In this document: positions 1-7,925 of the stretch, piece after piece
Numbering within the stretch: the stretch's first letter is position 1
How the letters are laid out: the number at the start of each line of letters is the position of its first letter
Origin: Roseicitreum antarcticum
Lineage (GTDB): Bacteria > Pseudomonadota > Alphaproteobacteria > Rhodobacterales > Rhodobacteraceae
Reading direction: 5' to 3'
DNA: 64,000 nt
Assembly: GCF_014681765.1 (NCBI RefSeq)
Contig: NZ_CP061498.1
Location: 3,113,501-3,177,500 of the forward strand
The notes under the pieces: generated by a model
Database searches by the model: none
Told to the model about the DNA's origin: nothing
What the model saw: the letters and a program-made list of their open reading frames with translations, nothing else
Position numbers and translations under genes: made by a program

Positions 1-609
1 ACCCGCGCGATGCAGGAAGACATCACGCCCTGTCGCCTCAAACGCGGCCAACATGGCCTCTGCGCCGTGCATATTGGCATTCATGCCGCGATACTCGGAT
101 ATCGGCGCCCAATCACTGGCAAATTCTTCGTTCAGAAGCCCGCGCTCTTCATCCCAGAAGTGGCGGTCAATCACACCTTCGATATCCGTCAGAACGGTGT
201 CGGCAAGATCGTGCCCGGCCACCTTGGCGCTCGACGCCGCCAGCAACACAAAGACATGACCGTAAGCCAGCTTGGTTACATCATGGTGCGCGCCTTGCAG
301 GATTGACCAGGCGTAGCCGCCGTGTGCGGCATCACGATGGTGCCGCCAGATTGCTGACATGCCCGCGTCGATCATGGGGGTGCAGTCTGACGCGCCCCAG
401 GCATGTGCCAAGGCATAGGAATGCACCATGCGGGTGGTGACGTGCAATTCCTGCGGCTGCCCTTTCATCGGTGTGCCATCGTGGTCCAGAACGTCAAAAC
501 CGCCCTCCGCATTCAGCGAGCCGCGGAAAAAGTCGATCTGCGATAGTGCATTTGCTTCAAATGCGCTGCGGATTTGCGGGTCTTGCAGCGGCCAGATTGG
601 AGTGTTCAT
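1..609 (-). CDS. AGE-family sugar isomerase/epimerase, N-terminal part
   Basis: Open frame of 203 codons on the minus strand that runs off the window edge, so the C-terminal half is missing. The start ATG (607-609) lies 17 bp after the stop of the SDR fragment, which suggests one operon. The motif RGMNANMHGAEAML near residues 180-193 is the signature of the N-acylglucosamine 2-epimerase superfamily, (alpha/alpha)6-barrel enzymes that use His residues to interconvert aldoses and ketoses, as in mannose isomerase and sulfoquinovose isomerase YihS. An early HVTTRMVHSYALAH stretch fits the same family. A neighbouring SDR dehydrogenase suggests a sugar or sulfosugar catabolic operon, but the substrate cannot be read from this part alone. 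Confidence 0.8.
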   Translation of the reverse strand, partial: MNTPIWPLQDPQIRSAFEANALSQIDFFRGSLNAEGGFDVLDHDGTPMKGQPQELHVTTRMVHSYALAHAWGASDCTPMIDAGMSAIWRHHRDAAHGGYAWSILQGAHHDVTKLAYGHVFVLLAASSAKVAGHDLADTVLTDIEGVIDRHFWDEERGLLNEEFASDWAPISEYRGMNANMHGAEAMLAAFEATGRDVFLHRAG

Positions 610-626
610 CTCTTTTGCTCTTTCAA

Positions 627-869
627 TTATCCTGCGGTCCACCCGCCCCCGACCCTTAGTGCAGTGCCGGTGGCCAATGCGCAGGCGTCAGACGCCAGAT
701 ATAGCATTGCGCCCATGATGTCCTCAACCGTGCCCACGCGCCCCAGCTTGATCTTGCTTTCGATCCCTGCGCGGCGGTTGGGGTCGTCGAAGGTGGCTTG
801 TGTCAGCGGGGTGAAGATGAAGGTCGGACAGATCGTGTTCACGCGGATGCCATGCGGGCCCCATTGCAT
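627..869 (-). pseudogene. SDR-family oxidoreductase, C-terminal remnant
   Basis: 80 codons matching only the last third of a short-chain dehydrogenase/reductase: WGPHGIRVNTICPTF is the conserved stretch after the catalytic Tyr-Lys region, and the tail ends in the usual GGGWTAG. The Rossmann nucleotide-binding glycine motif and the catalytic YxxxK are absent. Reading upstream in the same frame, four more codons lead to a stop at 882-884, so similarity ends near 870-885, right where the upstream sequence of the metal-ATPase promoter begins. An intact SDR has about 250 residues. I read this as a gene cut by a deletion or insertion; the remnant still precedes the AGE isomerase by 17 bp. An assembly join is the main alternative. 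Confidence 0.75.
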
Positions 870-950
870 CGCCTGTCTCTGTCAACCCGGCCCTTGGCGG
901 GGTCAGTCACGCCGCCCCGTCTTCGCTGATCGCAACCTCAAAGAAACCTC

Positions 951-981
951 TTGAACCTCTAGCTACTGAAGCTCCTATGTT
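951..981 (+). promoter_or_regulatory. MerR-type promoter/operator of the metal ATPase
   Basis: A -35 box TTGAAC (951-956) and a -10 box TATGTT (976-981) are separated by 19 bp, the over-long spacer that MerR-family activators untwist when metal binds. The spacer carries an imperfect dyad (CTCTAG / CTGAAG around CTA). Transcription would begin about 20-25 nt before the ATPase start. The matching MerR gene lies just downstream of the ATPase. Confidence 0.8.
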
Positions 982-1011
982 TGGGGCAACGTAGATTTTT
1001 TGAGGTTTCCA

Positions 1012-3354
1012 ATGCCCCACGACCGTTCAGACACGCACGCTCGTCAGGATGACCGGCCCAGCATGCAGCGTTGCTGCGGCCAATCGGCCGAAGGCACCGC
1101 GCAGGCCGCAGCCCCGAAGCCATCTGCCGGGCGCAGCTTTCGCGTCAACGGGCTCGATTGCGCCGAAGAGGTTGGGATCTTGAACAAGGTTGTCGGCCCA
1201 AAAGTCGGCGGCGCCGAGCATCTGGCCTTCGACGTCATCAACGGGCGCATGACCATTCTTGAAAGCGCCAAACCCCTCAGCGACGATAAGATCATCAAGA
1301 TCGTCGGCGCAACGGGGATGAGCGCGAAGGTCTGGGATGCCGAAAGCGCCGTGGCGGATCAGGCCGCCCATTTCGCCAGGCAGCGCCTTTTTACCGGGCT
1401 CAGCGGCGGCTTCTGGGCTGCGGGGTTCGTCTATCATATCATGGAGACCGGCGCCGCAGGCGCGCTGCACCTCTTCGCAGGCCATGGCGAAACCGCGATG
1501 CCAATGGCCGAGATGGCGCTTTTCTTGCTGGCGGTCCTTTTCGGCGGCTGGCTTGTTGCCCCAAAGGCATGGTCCGCCGCGCGCCGCCTGTCGCCTGACA
1601 TGAACTTGCTGATGATCGTCGCGGTGGCCGGTGCGATCGGGCTGGGCGAGTTCTTTGAGGCCGCGACCGTCGCCTTCTTCTTTGCCCTGTCTCTCACGCT
1701 CGAATCCTGGAGCGTGGGGCGCGCGCGCAATGCCGTGTCGGCCCTGCTGGACCTTGCGCCACCCACGGCGCGGGTCATGCGCGCCGATGGTTCCGAAACC
1801 GACGTTCCCGCCGCCGAGGTGGTGATCGGGGACCGCTTCGTGGTGCGGGGCGGGGATCGGATCCCGCTCGACGGCGAAGTGACCGATGGTCGTGGTGATG
1901 TCGATCAGGCCCCGATCACCGGCGAAAGCGCATTGGTCGCCAAGGAGGTTGGCGACGAAGTCTATGCGGGCACGATCAACGGTGACGGCACGCTGACGGT
2001 CCGGGCCACCAAGGCCGCAGCCGACACCGTGCTGTCGAAAATCACCCGCATGGTGGGCGACGCCCATTCCCGCCGCGCCGAGGTCGAACAATGGGTCACC
2101 AAATTCGCCCGCATCTATACGCCCATCGTCATGGTGCTGGCGCTTTTGATCGCTGTTGTGCCGCCGCTGCTGTCGGGCGGGGCGTGGAACTACTGGTTCT
2201 ATAACGCGCTGGTGCTGCTGGTCATTGCCTGCCCCTGCGCGCTGGTCATCTCCACGCCCGTGTCCATTGTCGCCGCACTCGCCGCCTCGGCCCGCAACGG
2301 CGTGCTCATCAAGGGTGGCGCCTATGTCGAGGCCCCCTCGCGTCTGACAGCTCTGGCGATGGACAAGACCGGAACGATCACCATGGGCGAACCAGAGGTC
2401 GCGGGCCTGCATCCCCTGGGTGACACCCCCGCACGCGACCTGCTGGGTGCAGCCGTCGCGCTGGAGGCACGTTCTTCGCATCCCCTCGCGCGGGCGATCC
2501 TCGCGCGCGGCAAAAGCGACGGGCTGACGCTGTCGGCGGCCACTGACACCAGAACGGTGCCGGGCCGCGGCGTCGAGGGAACGTGGGCGGGCCGACCCGT
2601 CTGGCTCGGCTCGGATCGCTTCGCGACCGAAAAAGGGTTCGGCGCCGCGATCCCCCGCGCGCTGTTGGACCGGATCGAGGGCGCGGGCAGCACGCTCGTT
2701 GTCGTGGGCGCCGGTGATCGCCTGTTGGGCCTGATCGAATTGCGCGACCGCATCCGCCCGGATGCAAAGGCCGTCGTGGCGCGTCTGCATGCCCTCGGCG
2801 TCGCCAGGATCATCATGCTGACCGGCGACAACGAACGCACCGCGTGCGCCGTTGCCGCAGCCGTCGGCATCGACGAGGTGCGCGCCGGGTTGCTGCCCGA
2901 AGACAAGGTGACGGCAATCGAGGAACTGGTCGCCACCCACGATGTCGTGGCAATGATCGGCGACGGCGTGAACGATGCACCGGCCATGGCGCGGGCGCAT
3001 TTCGCCATCGCCATGGGCGCGGTCGGATCGGATGCCGCGATCGAGACTGCCGATATCGCCCTGATGACCGACGACATCGGCAAGGTGCCGTGGCTGATCG
3101 GCCATTCGCGCCGCACCATGAACATCATCCGGCAAAACATCGGCATCGCATTGGCGACCAAGGCGCTGTTTGTCGGGTTGACGGCATTTGGCATGGCCAC
3201 GATGTGGGGTGCCATCGCGGCGGATGTCGGCGTGTCGCTGCTGGTCGTCGCCAACGCCCTGCGGCTGCTGCGCGTCAGGCAAGATCCGGCCGGCACGGCC
3301 GGGCGCGATACCGGCCCCTTTGCGCCGACATCCGCCGCGAAGCCCGCGACATGA
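1012..3354 (+). CDS. zntA: Heavy-metal-exporting P1B-type ATPase (Zn/Cd/Pb type)
   Basis: 780-residue inner-membrane pump that uses ATP to expel soft divalent metals. Seen in order: a Cys-containing N-terminus (RCCGQ), an HMA-like domain with GLDCAEEV in place of the usual GMxCxxC, paired membrane helices, the TGES actuator loop (reads ITGES), the metal-binding CPC in helix 6 (ACPCALVISTPVS), the phosphorylation motif DKTGTIT, a SHPLA motif typical of P1B pumps, and GDGVNDAPA. CPC with the C-x-E-E N-terminal motif points to Zn/Cd/Pb rather than Cu. ATG 1012 is preferred over the TTG at 1000 because GAGG sits 6 nt upstream. The pump is controlled by the 19-bp-spacer promoter and probably by the downstream MerR protein. 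Exact metal range is inferred, not shown. Confidence 0.92.
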   Translation: MPHDRSDTHARQDDRPSMQRCCGQSAEGTAQAAAPKPSAGRSFRVNGLDCAEEVGILNKVVGPKVGGAEHLAFDVINGRMTILESAKPLSDDKIIKIVGATGMSAKVWDAESAVADQAAHFARQRLFTGLSGGFWAAGFVYHIMETGAAGALHLFAGHGETAMPMAEMALFLLAVLFGGWLVAPKAWSAARRLSPDMNLLMIVAVAGAIGLGEFFEAATVAFFFALSLTLESWSVGRARNAVSALLDLAPPTARVMRADGSETDVPAAEVVIGDRFVVRGGDRIPLDGEVTDGRGDVDQAPITGESALVAKEVGDEVYAGTINGDGTLTVRATKAAADTVLSKITRMVGDAHSRRAEVEQWVTKFARIYTPIVMVLALLIAVVPPLLSGGAWNYWFYNALVLLVIACPCALVISTPVSIVAALAASARNGVLIKGGAYVEAPSRLTALAMDKTGTITMGEPEVAGLHPLGDTPARDLLGAAVALEARSSHPLARAILARGKSDGLTLSAATDTRTVPGRGVEGTWAGRPVWLGSDRFATEKGFGAAIPRALLDRIEGAGSTLVVVGAGDRLLGLIELRDRIRPDAKAVVARLHALGVARIIMLTGDNERTACAVAAAVGIDEVRAGLLPEDKVTAIEELVATHDVVAMIGDGVNDAPAMARAHFAIAMGAVGSDAAIETADIALMTDDIGKVPWLIGHSRRTMNIIRQNIGIALATKALFVGLTAFGMATMWGAIAADVGVSLLVVANALRLLRVRQDPAGTAGRDTGPFAPTSAAKPAT

Positions 3355-3420
3355 GATATGCGGCAGCCAAAGGTCAATGGGGTGAGGATTGTCGCGCAGC
3401 CGGACCTCACACCTATGTGA

Positions 3421-3443
3421 AACCTGTCTGGTTTCAACAGGTT
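3421..3443. promoter_or_regulatory. Inverted repeat upstream of merR
   Basis: Perfect 7-bp arms AACCTGT and ACAGGTT flank a 9-nt centre, about 45 bp before the merR start. A second short dyad (ATCTA/TAGAT) lies near 3458-3476. There is no T-run, so a binding site or RNA hairpin is more likely than an intrinsic terminator. What binds it is unknown; autoregulation by the MerR protein is possible. Confidence 0.45.
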
Positions 3444-3487
3444 GGTTCGGCTGTAATCTATCGTCGCTGTAGATCGAAAGGGCCCGC

Positions 3488-3916
3488 ATGTTGACGATTG
3501 GCACACTCTCCCGCAAGACCGGGACCAAGGTTCAGACGATCCGCTACTACGAACAGATCGGGTTGATGAATGAGGCCGGGCGCACCGCAGGCGGCCAGCG
3601 CCGATATTTCGAGAAGGATCTCGACCGGCTGGCCTTCATCCGGCACGCGCGCCAGCTTGGCTTCGCTCTCGACGCCATCCGCGAGCTTCTGGACCTGTCG
3701 GATCACCCGTCCCATTCCTGCGCCGAGGCGGATTCCATTGCGCGGCGGCAGCTTCTTCAGGTCGAACAGCGGATCAAACGTCTGCAAGCCCTCAAGAAAG
3801 AGCTAAAGCGCATGGTTGCCGAGTGCGAGGGCGGCAACGCCGCCGAATGCAAGGTTCTGGAAGTCCTGCGCGACCATTCGGAATGCCTGACCGAACATGA
3901 CGCGATTGGCGCCTGA
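3488..3916 (+). CDS. MerR-family metal-responsive regulator (ZntR/CadR/PbrR-like)
   Basis: 142 residues. The N-terminal winged helix (LTIGTLSRKTGTKVQTIRYY, residues 2-21) is a textbook MerR DNA-binding domain, followed by a long dimerisation helix and a Cys-rich C-terminus (Cys near residues 78, 114, 121 and 133) able to chelate a soft metal. An AAAGGG Shine-Dalgarno sits 8 nt before the ATG. Genes of this type usually activate the adjacent efflux pump through a promoter with a 19-bp spacer, and such a promoter stands before the ATPase here. Unlike many zntR/merR loci, the regulator is downstream of and co-oriented with its target rather than divergent. Metal specificity is not determined. 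Confidence 0.9.
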   Translation: MLTIGTLSRKTGTKVQTIRYYEQIGLMNEAGRTAGGQRRYFEKDLDRLAFIRHARQLGFALDAIRELLDLSDHPSHSCAEADSIARRQLLQVEQRIKRLQALKKELKRMVAECEGGNAAECKVLEVLRDHSECLTEHDAIGA

Positions 3917-4183
3917 GCACCGCAATGCCCCATCCCCTGCGGACTTCCGCTTGCATGAGTGCACAGCCGGGTTCTGGGAACGTGCAGGGGTTGCGGCGCA
4001 GGCCGGTCTTGCCTGCACTGGGGCGGGTCTGATGCGTGCAAGGGCTGCACAACACTCAGCACGCCACACGCCGCAATCGGCGCCAGCACGAATTTTGACA
4101 GGAAAAAACGCATCCGTCTGCGTGGTAGAAACAAGTCATCTGACCAAAAGGCCAGAACAATCCGATGCTTTGGGGGGAGAATT

Positions 4184-4259
4184 TGGTGGAGCCTAGCGGG
4201 ATCGAACCGCTGACCTCCTGCATGCCATGCAGGCGCTCTCCCAGCTGAGCTAAGGCCCC
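4184..4259 (-). tRNA. tRNA-Ala (anticodon GGC)
   Basis: 76 nt on the minus strand with an encoded CCA end. Acceptor arms GGGGCCT and AGGCTCC pair (one G-U), the D arm is AGCTC/GAGCG-like, the anticodon stem CCTGC/GCAGG holds the loop ATGGCAT (anticodon GGC, reading GCC/GCU), and the T arm contains GGTTCGATCC. A GTGACC/GGTCAC hairpin (4267-4284) lies just upstream of its 5' end. The 3' end faces the metal-resistance genes. Confidence 0.95.
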
Positions 4260-4908
4260 ACCTTGGGTGACCGTTTCGGGTCACGTCCGCTCTCTACGCA
4301 AACCGCCCGGGGTTCGCAAGGGCAAAATCGGGCGGCTGGTGCAAAAACGCGTCACCGCCTGCCGCGTCATTCAGGCCAGTCATCCGGCCCCGATATCTGG
4401 CCGGTTGCGCGCAGGATGTTGGAAATGGGGTGACGCTTTGCCGGGCGGCAGATCATTCCGGCCCCAACCCCGAAGGCTGATCTTGCCGGTGCAGATCATG
4501 CAAAGAAGTACTTTTCCCCGCCTGTGAAAGCCAGCTTTCAACCTGATCCTGTCATCAGGAATGACCCGAGGCCAGCGCCCGCTGGGGCAGGGCAGGGCAG
4601 GGCAGGGCAGGGCAGTCGGCATGCTGGGCATGACGCCCCGTCTGAAAACAAGGATCTCGCAGCCGGGCGTTGGCGATTGAGCGCGTCGGGGAATGACTTC
4701 CCGGTCCGCTGGCGGAAAACCCTTGCTTCAAGGGCTCTCCACACCATGCAGGAAACGGCCTTTGGCTCTGTCACCCGGGACCGGTGTCCGGGCACATCGG
4801 TACCCGACGTTCGGGCCGCCCGACGATCGGGTGACCGAGACCTCGGCTCACCGAAACCTCACCTCACCCAAACTTCAGGCCGCCTAAACTTCAGGCCGCC
4901 CGCAACGC
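4260..4908. other. Intergenic region, 649 bp, with short tandem repeats
   Basis: No convincing gene. It holds the hairpin upstream of tRNA-Ala, six GGCAG units (4586-4615) and two copies of a 16-bp unit starting AAACTTCAGGCC (4870-4901) just after the stop of the FYDLN-acid gene. Open frames here on both strands have arbitrary composition and no family resemblance. Confidence 0.6.
4586..4615. repeat. GGCAG pentanucleotide repeat, 6 copies
   Basis: Six perfect GGCAG units in tandem in a non-coding gap. Perfect short repeats of this kind change length by slipped-strand pairing. No gene or promoter is recognisable beside it. Confidence 0.9.
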
Positions 4909-5244
4909 TCAGTTCTCGTCGTCGTCCACCGCGACATCGGCCAGATCGTCGAAGGCGACCGAGTTGTCGTCGTCGTCTTCCAGCAGATCGTCATCCGCTT
5001 CGGTATCGTCGGCCTCGTCATCCACCAGCAGATCGTCGTCATCCACATCCGGGATCGCGGCCTTCGCCTTCTTGCGCTCGGCCTCGGCGGCCTGTGCGGC
5101 TTGTGCGGCGCCTTTGCGGCCGGCGGCGTCCAGTTCGACGATCTCACCCGTGTAGGGGCTGCGGATGGGCGATTTGTTCAGGTCGTAAAACCGTTTGCCG
5201 GTGGTCGGGCAAACACGTTTTGTACCCCATTCTTCCTTGGGCAT
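4909..5244 (-). CDS. TIGR02300 (FYDLN acid) family protein
   Basis: 111 residues. The N-terminus carries EEWGTKRVCPTTGKRFYDLN (residues 3-22), the defining motif of this alphaproteobacterial family, then SPYTGEIV, an Ala/Lys-rich middle and a highly acidic tail made mainly of Asp (about residues 65-111). The single N-terminal CPxTG resembles half of a zinc knuckle. Function is unknown in the family. The start at 5244 is chosen over an upstream in-frame ATG because AAGGGG lies at the right distance and family members begin MPKEEWG. It stands alone between tRNA-Ala and the divergent metallopeptidase. Confidence 0.9.
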   Translation of the reverse strand: MPKEEWGTKRVCPTTGKRFYDLNKSPIRSPYTGEIVELDAAGRKGAAQAAQAAEAERKKAKAAIPDVDDDDLLVDDEADDTEADDDLLEDDDDNSVAFDDLADVAVDDDEN

Positions 5245-5472
5245 GGCAATCCCCTTTTTCATTCGCTGCTGCTGCGTGGATCGACGCCAACTGCCACACC
5301 TGTTCCAAGGTGTCAAAGCCTTTTCATGGGGGCGGCTGATCGCCGCTGGTCGAAAATTCCGCCTTGCTGATCGCCTGGCCCACGGCTGGGCTTTTGCCCG
5401 CGCGCCGCTTTACATTGCACGCGGGCCGCATATGCTGTTCAAAAGGCCATACTCCCCTGGTCCGAGGTTCGC

Positions 5473-6255
5473 GTGCCGCCCGCCACATCCCATTCCGCCC
5501 TGACCCATTTGCCGCTGCCCGGCACGCCCGATATCCGCGTGCAACTGCGCCGGTCGCGGCAGGCGCGGCGGCTGTCGCTGCGCGTGTCGCAGCTGGATGG
5601 CCGGGTCACGCTGTCGATGCCGCTGTCCCTGCCTCTGGCACAGGCGCAGCGCTTTCTGGCCGACCGGGCCGATTGGGTGCGCAACGCGCTTGGCGGTGTG
5701 GCCGGACAGGTCGTCATCCGTCCCGGCGCGCAGGTCATGTGGCAGGGCGCGGCGTTGCAGATTGCTGAGGCGCCGCTGCGCGCCCCGCGCATTGACGGCA
5801 CGATGCTTCTTGTCCCGCCGGACCCCGGCCACAGCCGCACCGCCCGGCGCGTCGCGGCCTTCCTGCGCATGGCGGCGCTGGAACATCTGACCCAGGCGAG
5901 CGACCATTACGCCGGTACGCTGGGGCGCGGCTACAGGCAGATCTGCCTGCGCGACACACGCTCGCGCTGGGGGTCTTGTACCGTGGACGGGCGGCTGATG
6001 TATTCTTGGCGGCTGGTCATGGCCCCGCCCGCCGTGCTGGCCTATGTCGCGGCGCACGAGGTCGCGCATCTGGCCGAGATGAACCATTCCCCCCGTTTCT
6101 GGGCGCATGTGGGCCGCCTGATGCCCGAATATGCGCAACATCGCGGCTGGCTGCGCCAGCATGGGCGGGAATTGCACCGCTATGTTTTCGATGCGCCGCA
6201 AGAGGGCGACATCGGGATGCCCCGGGATGGAGTCGCGCAGGATGCGCGCACTTAA
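5473..6255 (+). CDS. YgjP/SprT-like M48-type metallopeptidase (DUF45)
   Basis: 260 residues from a GTG start. The C-terminal half has the zinc motif HEVAHLAEMNHSPRFW (residues 196-211): the two His and Glu of HExxH plus a downstream His, as in the YgjP family of small, probably cytoplasmic gluzincins. RDTRSRWGSC before it is the other family signature. No signal peptide or membrane helix. Family members are common beside tRNA/RNA genes but their substrates are unknown. The last residues (QDART) and the stop codon are encoded by the first unit of the 25-bp tandem repeat, so the native C-terminus may have been altered by repeat growth. Confidence 0.88.
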   Translation: MPPATSHSALTHLPLPGTPDIRVQLRRSRQARRLSLRVSQLDGRVTLSMPLSLPLAQAQRFLADRADWVRNALGGVAGQVVIRPGAQVMWQGAALQIAEAPLRAPRIDGTMLLVPPDPGHSRTARRVAAFLRMAALEHLTQASDHYAGTLGRGYRQICLRDTRSRWGSCTVDGRLMYSWRLVMAPPAVLAYVAAHEVAHLAEMNHSPRFWAHVGRLMPEYAQHRGWLRQHGRELHRYVFDAPQEGDIGMPRDGVAQDART

Positions 6256-6402
6256 ACGGCCGCAGGATGCGCGCACTTAAATGGCCGCAGGATGCGCGCA
6301 CTTAAATGGCCGCAGGATGCGCGCACTTAAACGGCCGCAGGATGCGCGCACTTAAACGGCCGCAGGATGCGCGCACTTAAACGGCCGCAGGATGCGCGCA
6401 AA
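6236..6402. repeat. 25-bp tandem repeat, about 6.5 copies
   Basis: Units begin GATGCGCGCACTTAAA at 6241, 6266, 6291, 6316, 6341, 6366 and (partial) 6391, each exactly 25 bp. Every unit contains two palindromes, TGCGCGCA and CGGCCG. The only variation is C or T after the AAA run (units 2 and 3 carry T). The array begins inside the last codons of the metallopeptidase gene. No spacers, so not CRISPR. Confidence 0.97.
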
Positions 6403-6550
6403 CCCAAGGGCGCACGACACCTGCCGATCGCGCGCAAGCCGTCGGATCTGACACCGTGCCTGAAAAACCTCGACACCCCTCTCCGCGACGACAATGGTGC
6501 CCTTTATCTCATTGAACGACCACAGCGCCCCGGGCGGACCTGGGCCATCC

Positions 6551-6595
6551 CCTTGCTCCGCTCTCCCTTGCTCCGCTCTCCCTTGCTCCGCTCCG
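6551..6595. repeat. 15-bp tandem repeat, 3 copies
   Basis: Three units of CCTTGCTCCGCTCTC (the third ends differently) in the gap upstream of the GntR gene. The unit is unrelated to the nearby 25-bp array. Together with that array it fills most of the 410-bp gap 6256-6665, in which no gene is seen. Confidence 0.92.
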
Positions 6596-6665
6596 CCACC
6601 CCCCGCAGCCGCCGACCCGAAAATCCCCATTGACGCCGGGCCGGAATGCGTGATCACACTATTTC

Positions 6666-7334
6666 ATGTTGACCCCGCCCCCCCGCAGCACGCGCCCCAA
6701 TGACCCGGTTTTGCCCGGCATCGCCCATGACCGGGTTTACCGCATCTTGCGCGCGCAGGTGATGCACGGAGAGCTTGCGCCCGGCCAGCCGCTGACCCTG
6801 CGCGGCATCGGCCGTACCTTTGGCGTCAGCATGACGCCCGCGCGCGAGGCGGTGCGCCGGTTGGTGGCCGAAGGCGCGCTCAGCATCTCTTCCTCCGGGC
6901 GTGTCGCCACGCCCGAACTCAGCCAGGACCGGATCGAGGAACTGGCCTCGATCCGTGCCCTGCTGGAGCCAGAGATGGCCAGCCGCGCGCTTCCCCGCGC
7001 CCATCTGGCCCTGATCGAGCGGATGGAGGTCATCAACACCGCCATTACCGACGCCGTCACGCGCCAGGATGCCGTCACCTATATCCGCACCAACCTGGAG
7101 TTTCACCGCACGCTCTACCTGCGTGCGCAAAGCCCCGCGATGCTGGCCATGGTAGAGACAGTCTGGCTGCAACTGGGGCCGACGATGCGCGCGCTGTATG
7201 GCAAGCTGCGCCGCAACACGCCCCCGCCGCATCACCGCATGATTCTGGCGGCGCTGAAGGCGGGTGACGATGCGGCCCTGCGGCTGGCGCTGCGCACCGA
7301 TGTAACCCAGGGCCTGCGTCATCTGGTCGGCTGA
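6666..7334 (+). CDS. GntR-family transcriptional regulator (FadR/FCD subfamily)
   Basis: 222 residues. The N-terminal winged helix (about residues 20-85; LRGIGRTFGVSMTPAREAVR is the recognition region) is followed by an all-helical FCD-like ligand domain containing the LEFHRTLY motif and a late His (PHHRM) that usually help bind a metal or carboxylate effector. Regulators of this class typically repress catabolic genes for acids or sugars. No operon partner is adjacent: the gene is flanked by repeat-rich gaps, so its target cannot be named. The start has only a weak ribosome-binding site, so a slightly different start is possible. Confidence 0.9.
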   Translation: MLTPPPRSTRPNDPVLPGIAHDRVYRILRAQVMHGELAPGQPLTLRGIGRTFGVSMTPAREAVRRLVAEGALSISSSGRVATPELSQDRIEELASIRALLEPEMASRALPRAHLALIERMEVINTAITDAVTRQDAVTYIRTNLEFHRTLYLRAQSPAMLAMVETVWLQLGPTMRALYGKLRRNTPPPHHRMILAALKAGDDAALRLALRTDVTQGLRHLVG

Positions 7335-7925
7335 AGTCGCGCGGCGTCCAGTCGCGCCACGTGAAGCGGGGCCGGTGAAATGGGCCCAGTGAAATGGGCA
7401 GGGCCGGGCGCAAGGCAAAGGGGCGATGCGGGGCGTCGGCTCAGTGGGCCAGTGCTGTGGGCCAGTGCTGTGGGCCAGTCCAATGTGGCCAGTGCAATCT
7501 GGCGGGTGCAATCTGGCGCAGCCCGCAGCCCGCAGCCCGCGCGCAAACGCCGCAGGCCCGGCGCCTGCGGGCCAAAGGTTAACGCCGCCAGACCCTACCG
7601 CGCGTATGTATCAAAGCCATACGGTTTCCAGACCGTTTCCAGACGGTCCGAAACCCCACGATCCGCCCGGTAAATGCCGCGTTTCCCAGCTTTACGCTGC
7701 CTTTACGATGGACAGGCTTGTCAAAACGCTTTAACTCGAATTTCATGGTCATGCAGTCATCATATCCCTCTGCCATGCGACGTCGACGCAACCGCGCCTG
7801 ACGTCGGACCATCCACATGCGCAGTCGGCGCGTGTATATATCTAAACTCACCGTCTATGACACGCACAGTTGACTTGCTGCCAGCGCTTTGGCAGGTCTT
7901 GTTGCCTATCCTGAAGGGGCCTTTG
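7335..7925. other. Intergenic region, 591 bp: compound repeats and the shared 47-bp element
   Basis: Contains two 14-bp units related to GTGAAATGGGCC (about 7373-7400), two exact 13-bp units TGGGCCAGTGCTG (7445-7470) that decay into similar units to about 7515, three GCAGCCC units (7518-7538) and the element also found near 35.4 kb (7602-7650). The last 275 bp before argD have no repeat. A 90-codon minus-strand frame (7579-7851) lacks a plausible composition and is not called. Confidence 0.7.
7602..7650. other. Shared intergenic element, copy A (11-bp phased repeats)
   Basis: Starts GCGTATGTATCAAA, then three 11-bp units AAGCCATACGG, TTTCCAGACCG and TTTCCAGACGG. About 35 of the first 46 positions match copy B at 35375-35421, including the first 14 without change. 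GTATG and CATAC form an inverted repeat with a 9-nt centre. See the findings for interpretation. Confidence 0.75.

Noticed and set aside
1027-3528. 833-codon open frame antisense to the metal ATPase
   Set aside because: High GC leaves long stop-free frames opposite real genes. It is His/Gln/Arg-rich, has no family features and lies exactly on the ATPase gene.
870-4260. Classical tRNA-integrated genomic island with direct-repeat att sites
   Set aside because: I found no duplicate of the tRNA-Ala 3' end near 870-960 and no integrase. A module insertion is still possible but not by the usual att signature.
6236-6402. CRISPR array
   Set aside because: Units are contiguous at exactly 25 bp with no variable spacers, and no cas gene is present.
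7579-7851. 90-residue protein on the minus strand upstream of argD
   Set aside because: Arg/Met-rich, no ribosome-binding site of note, and it merely spans the shared element and the argD upstream region.
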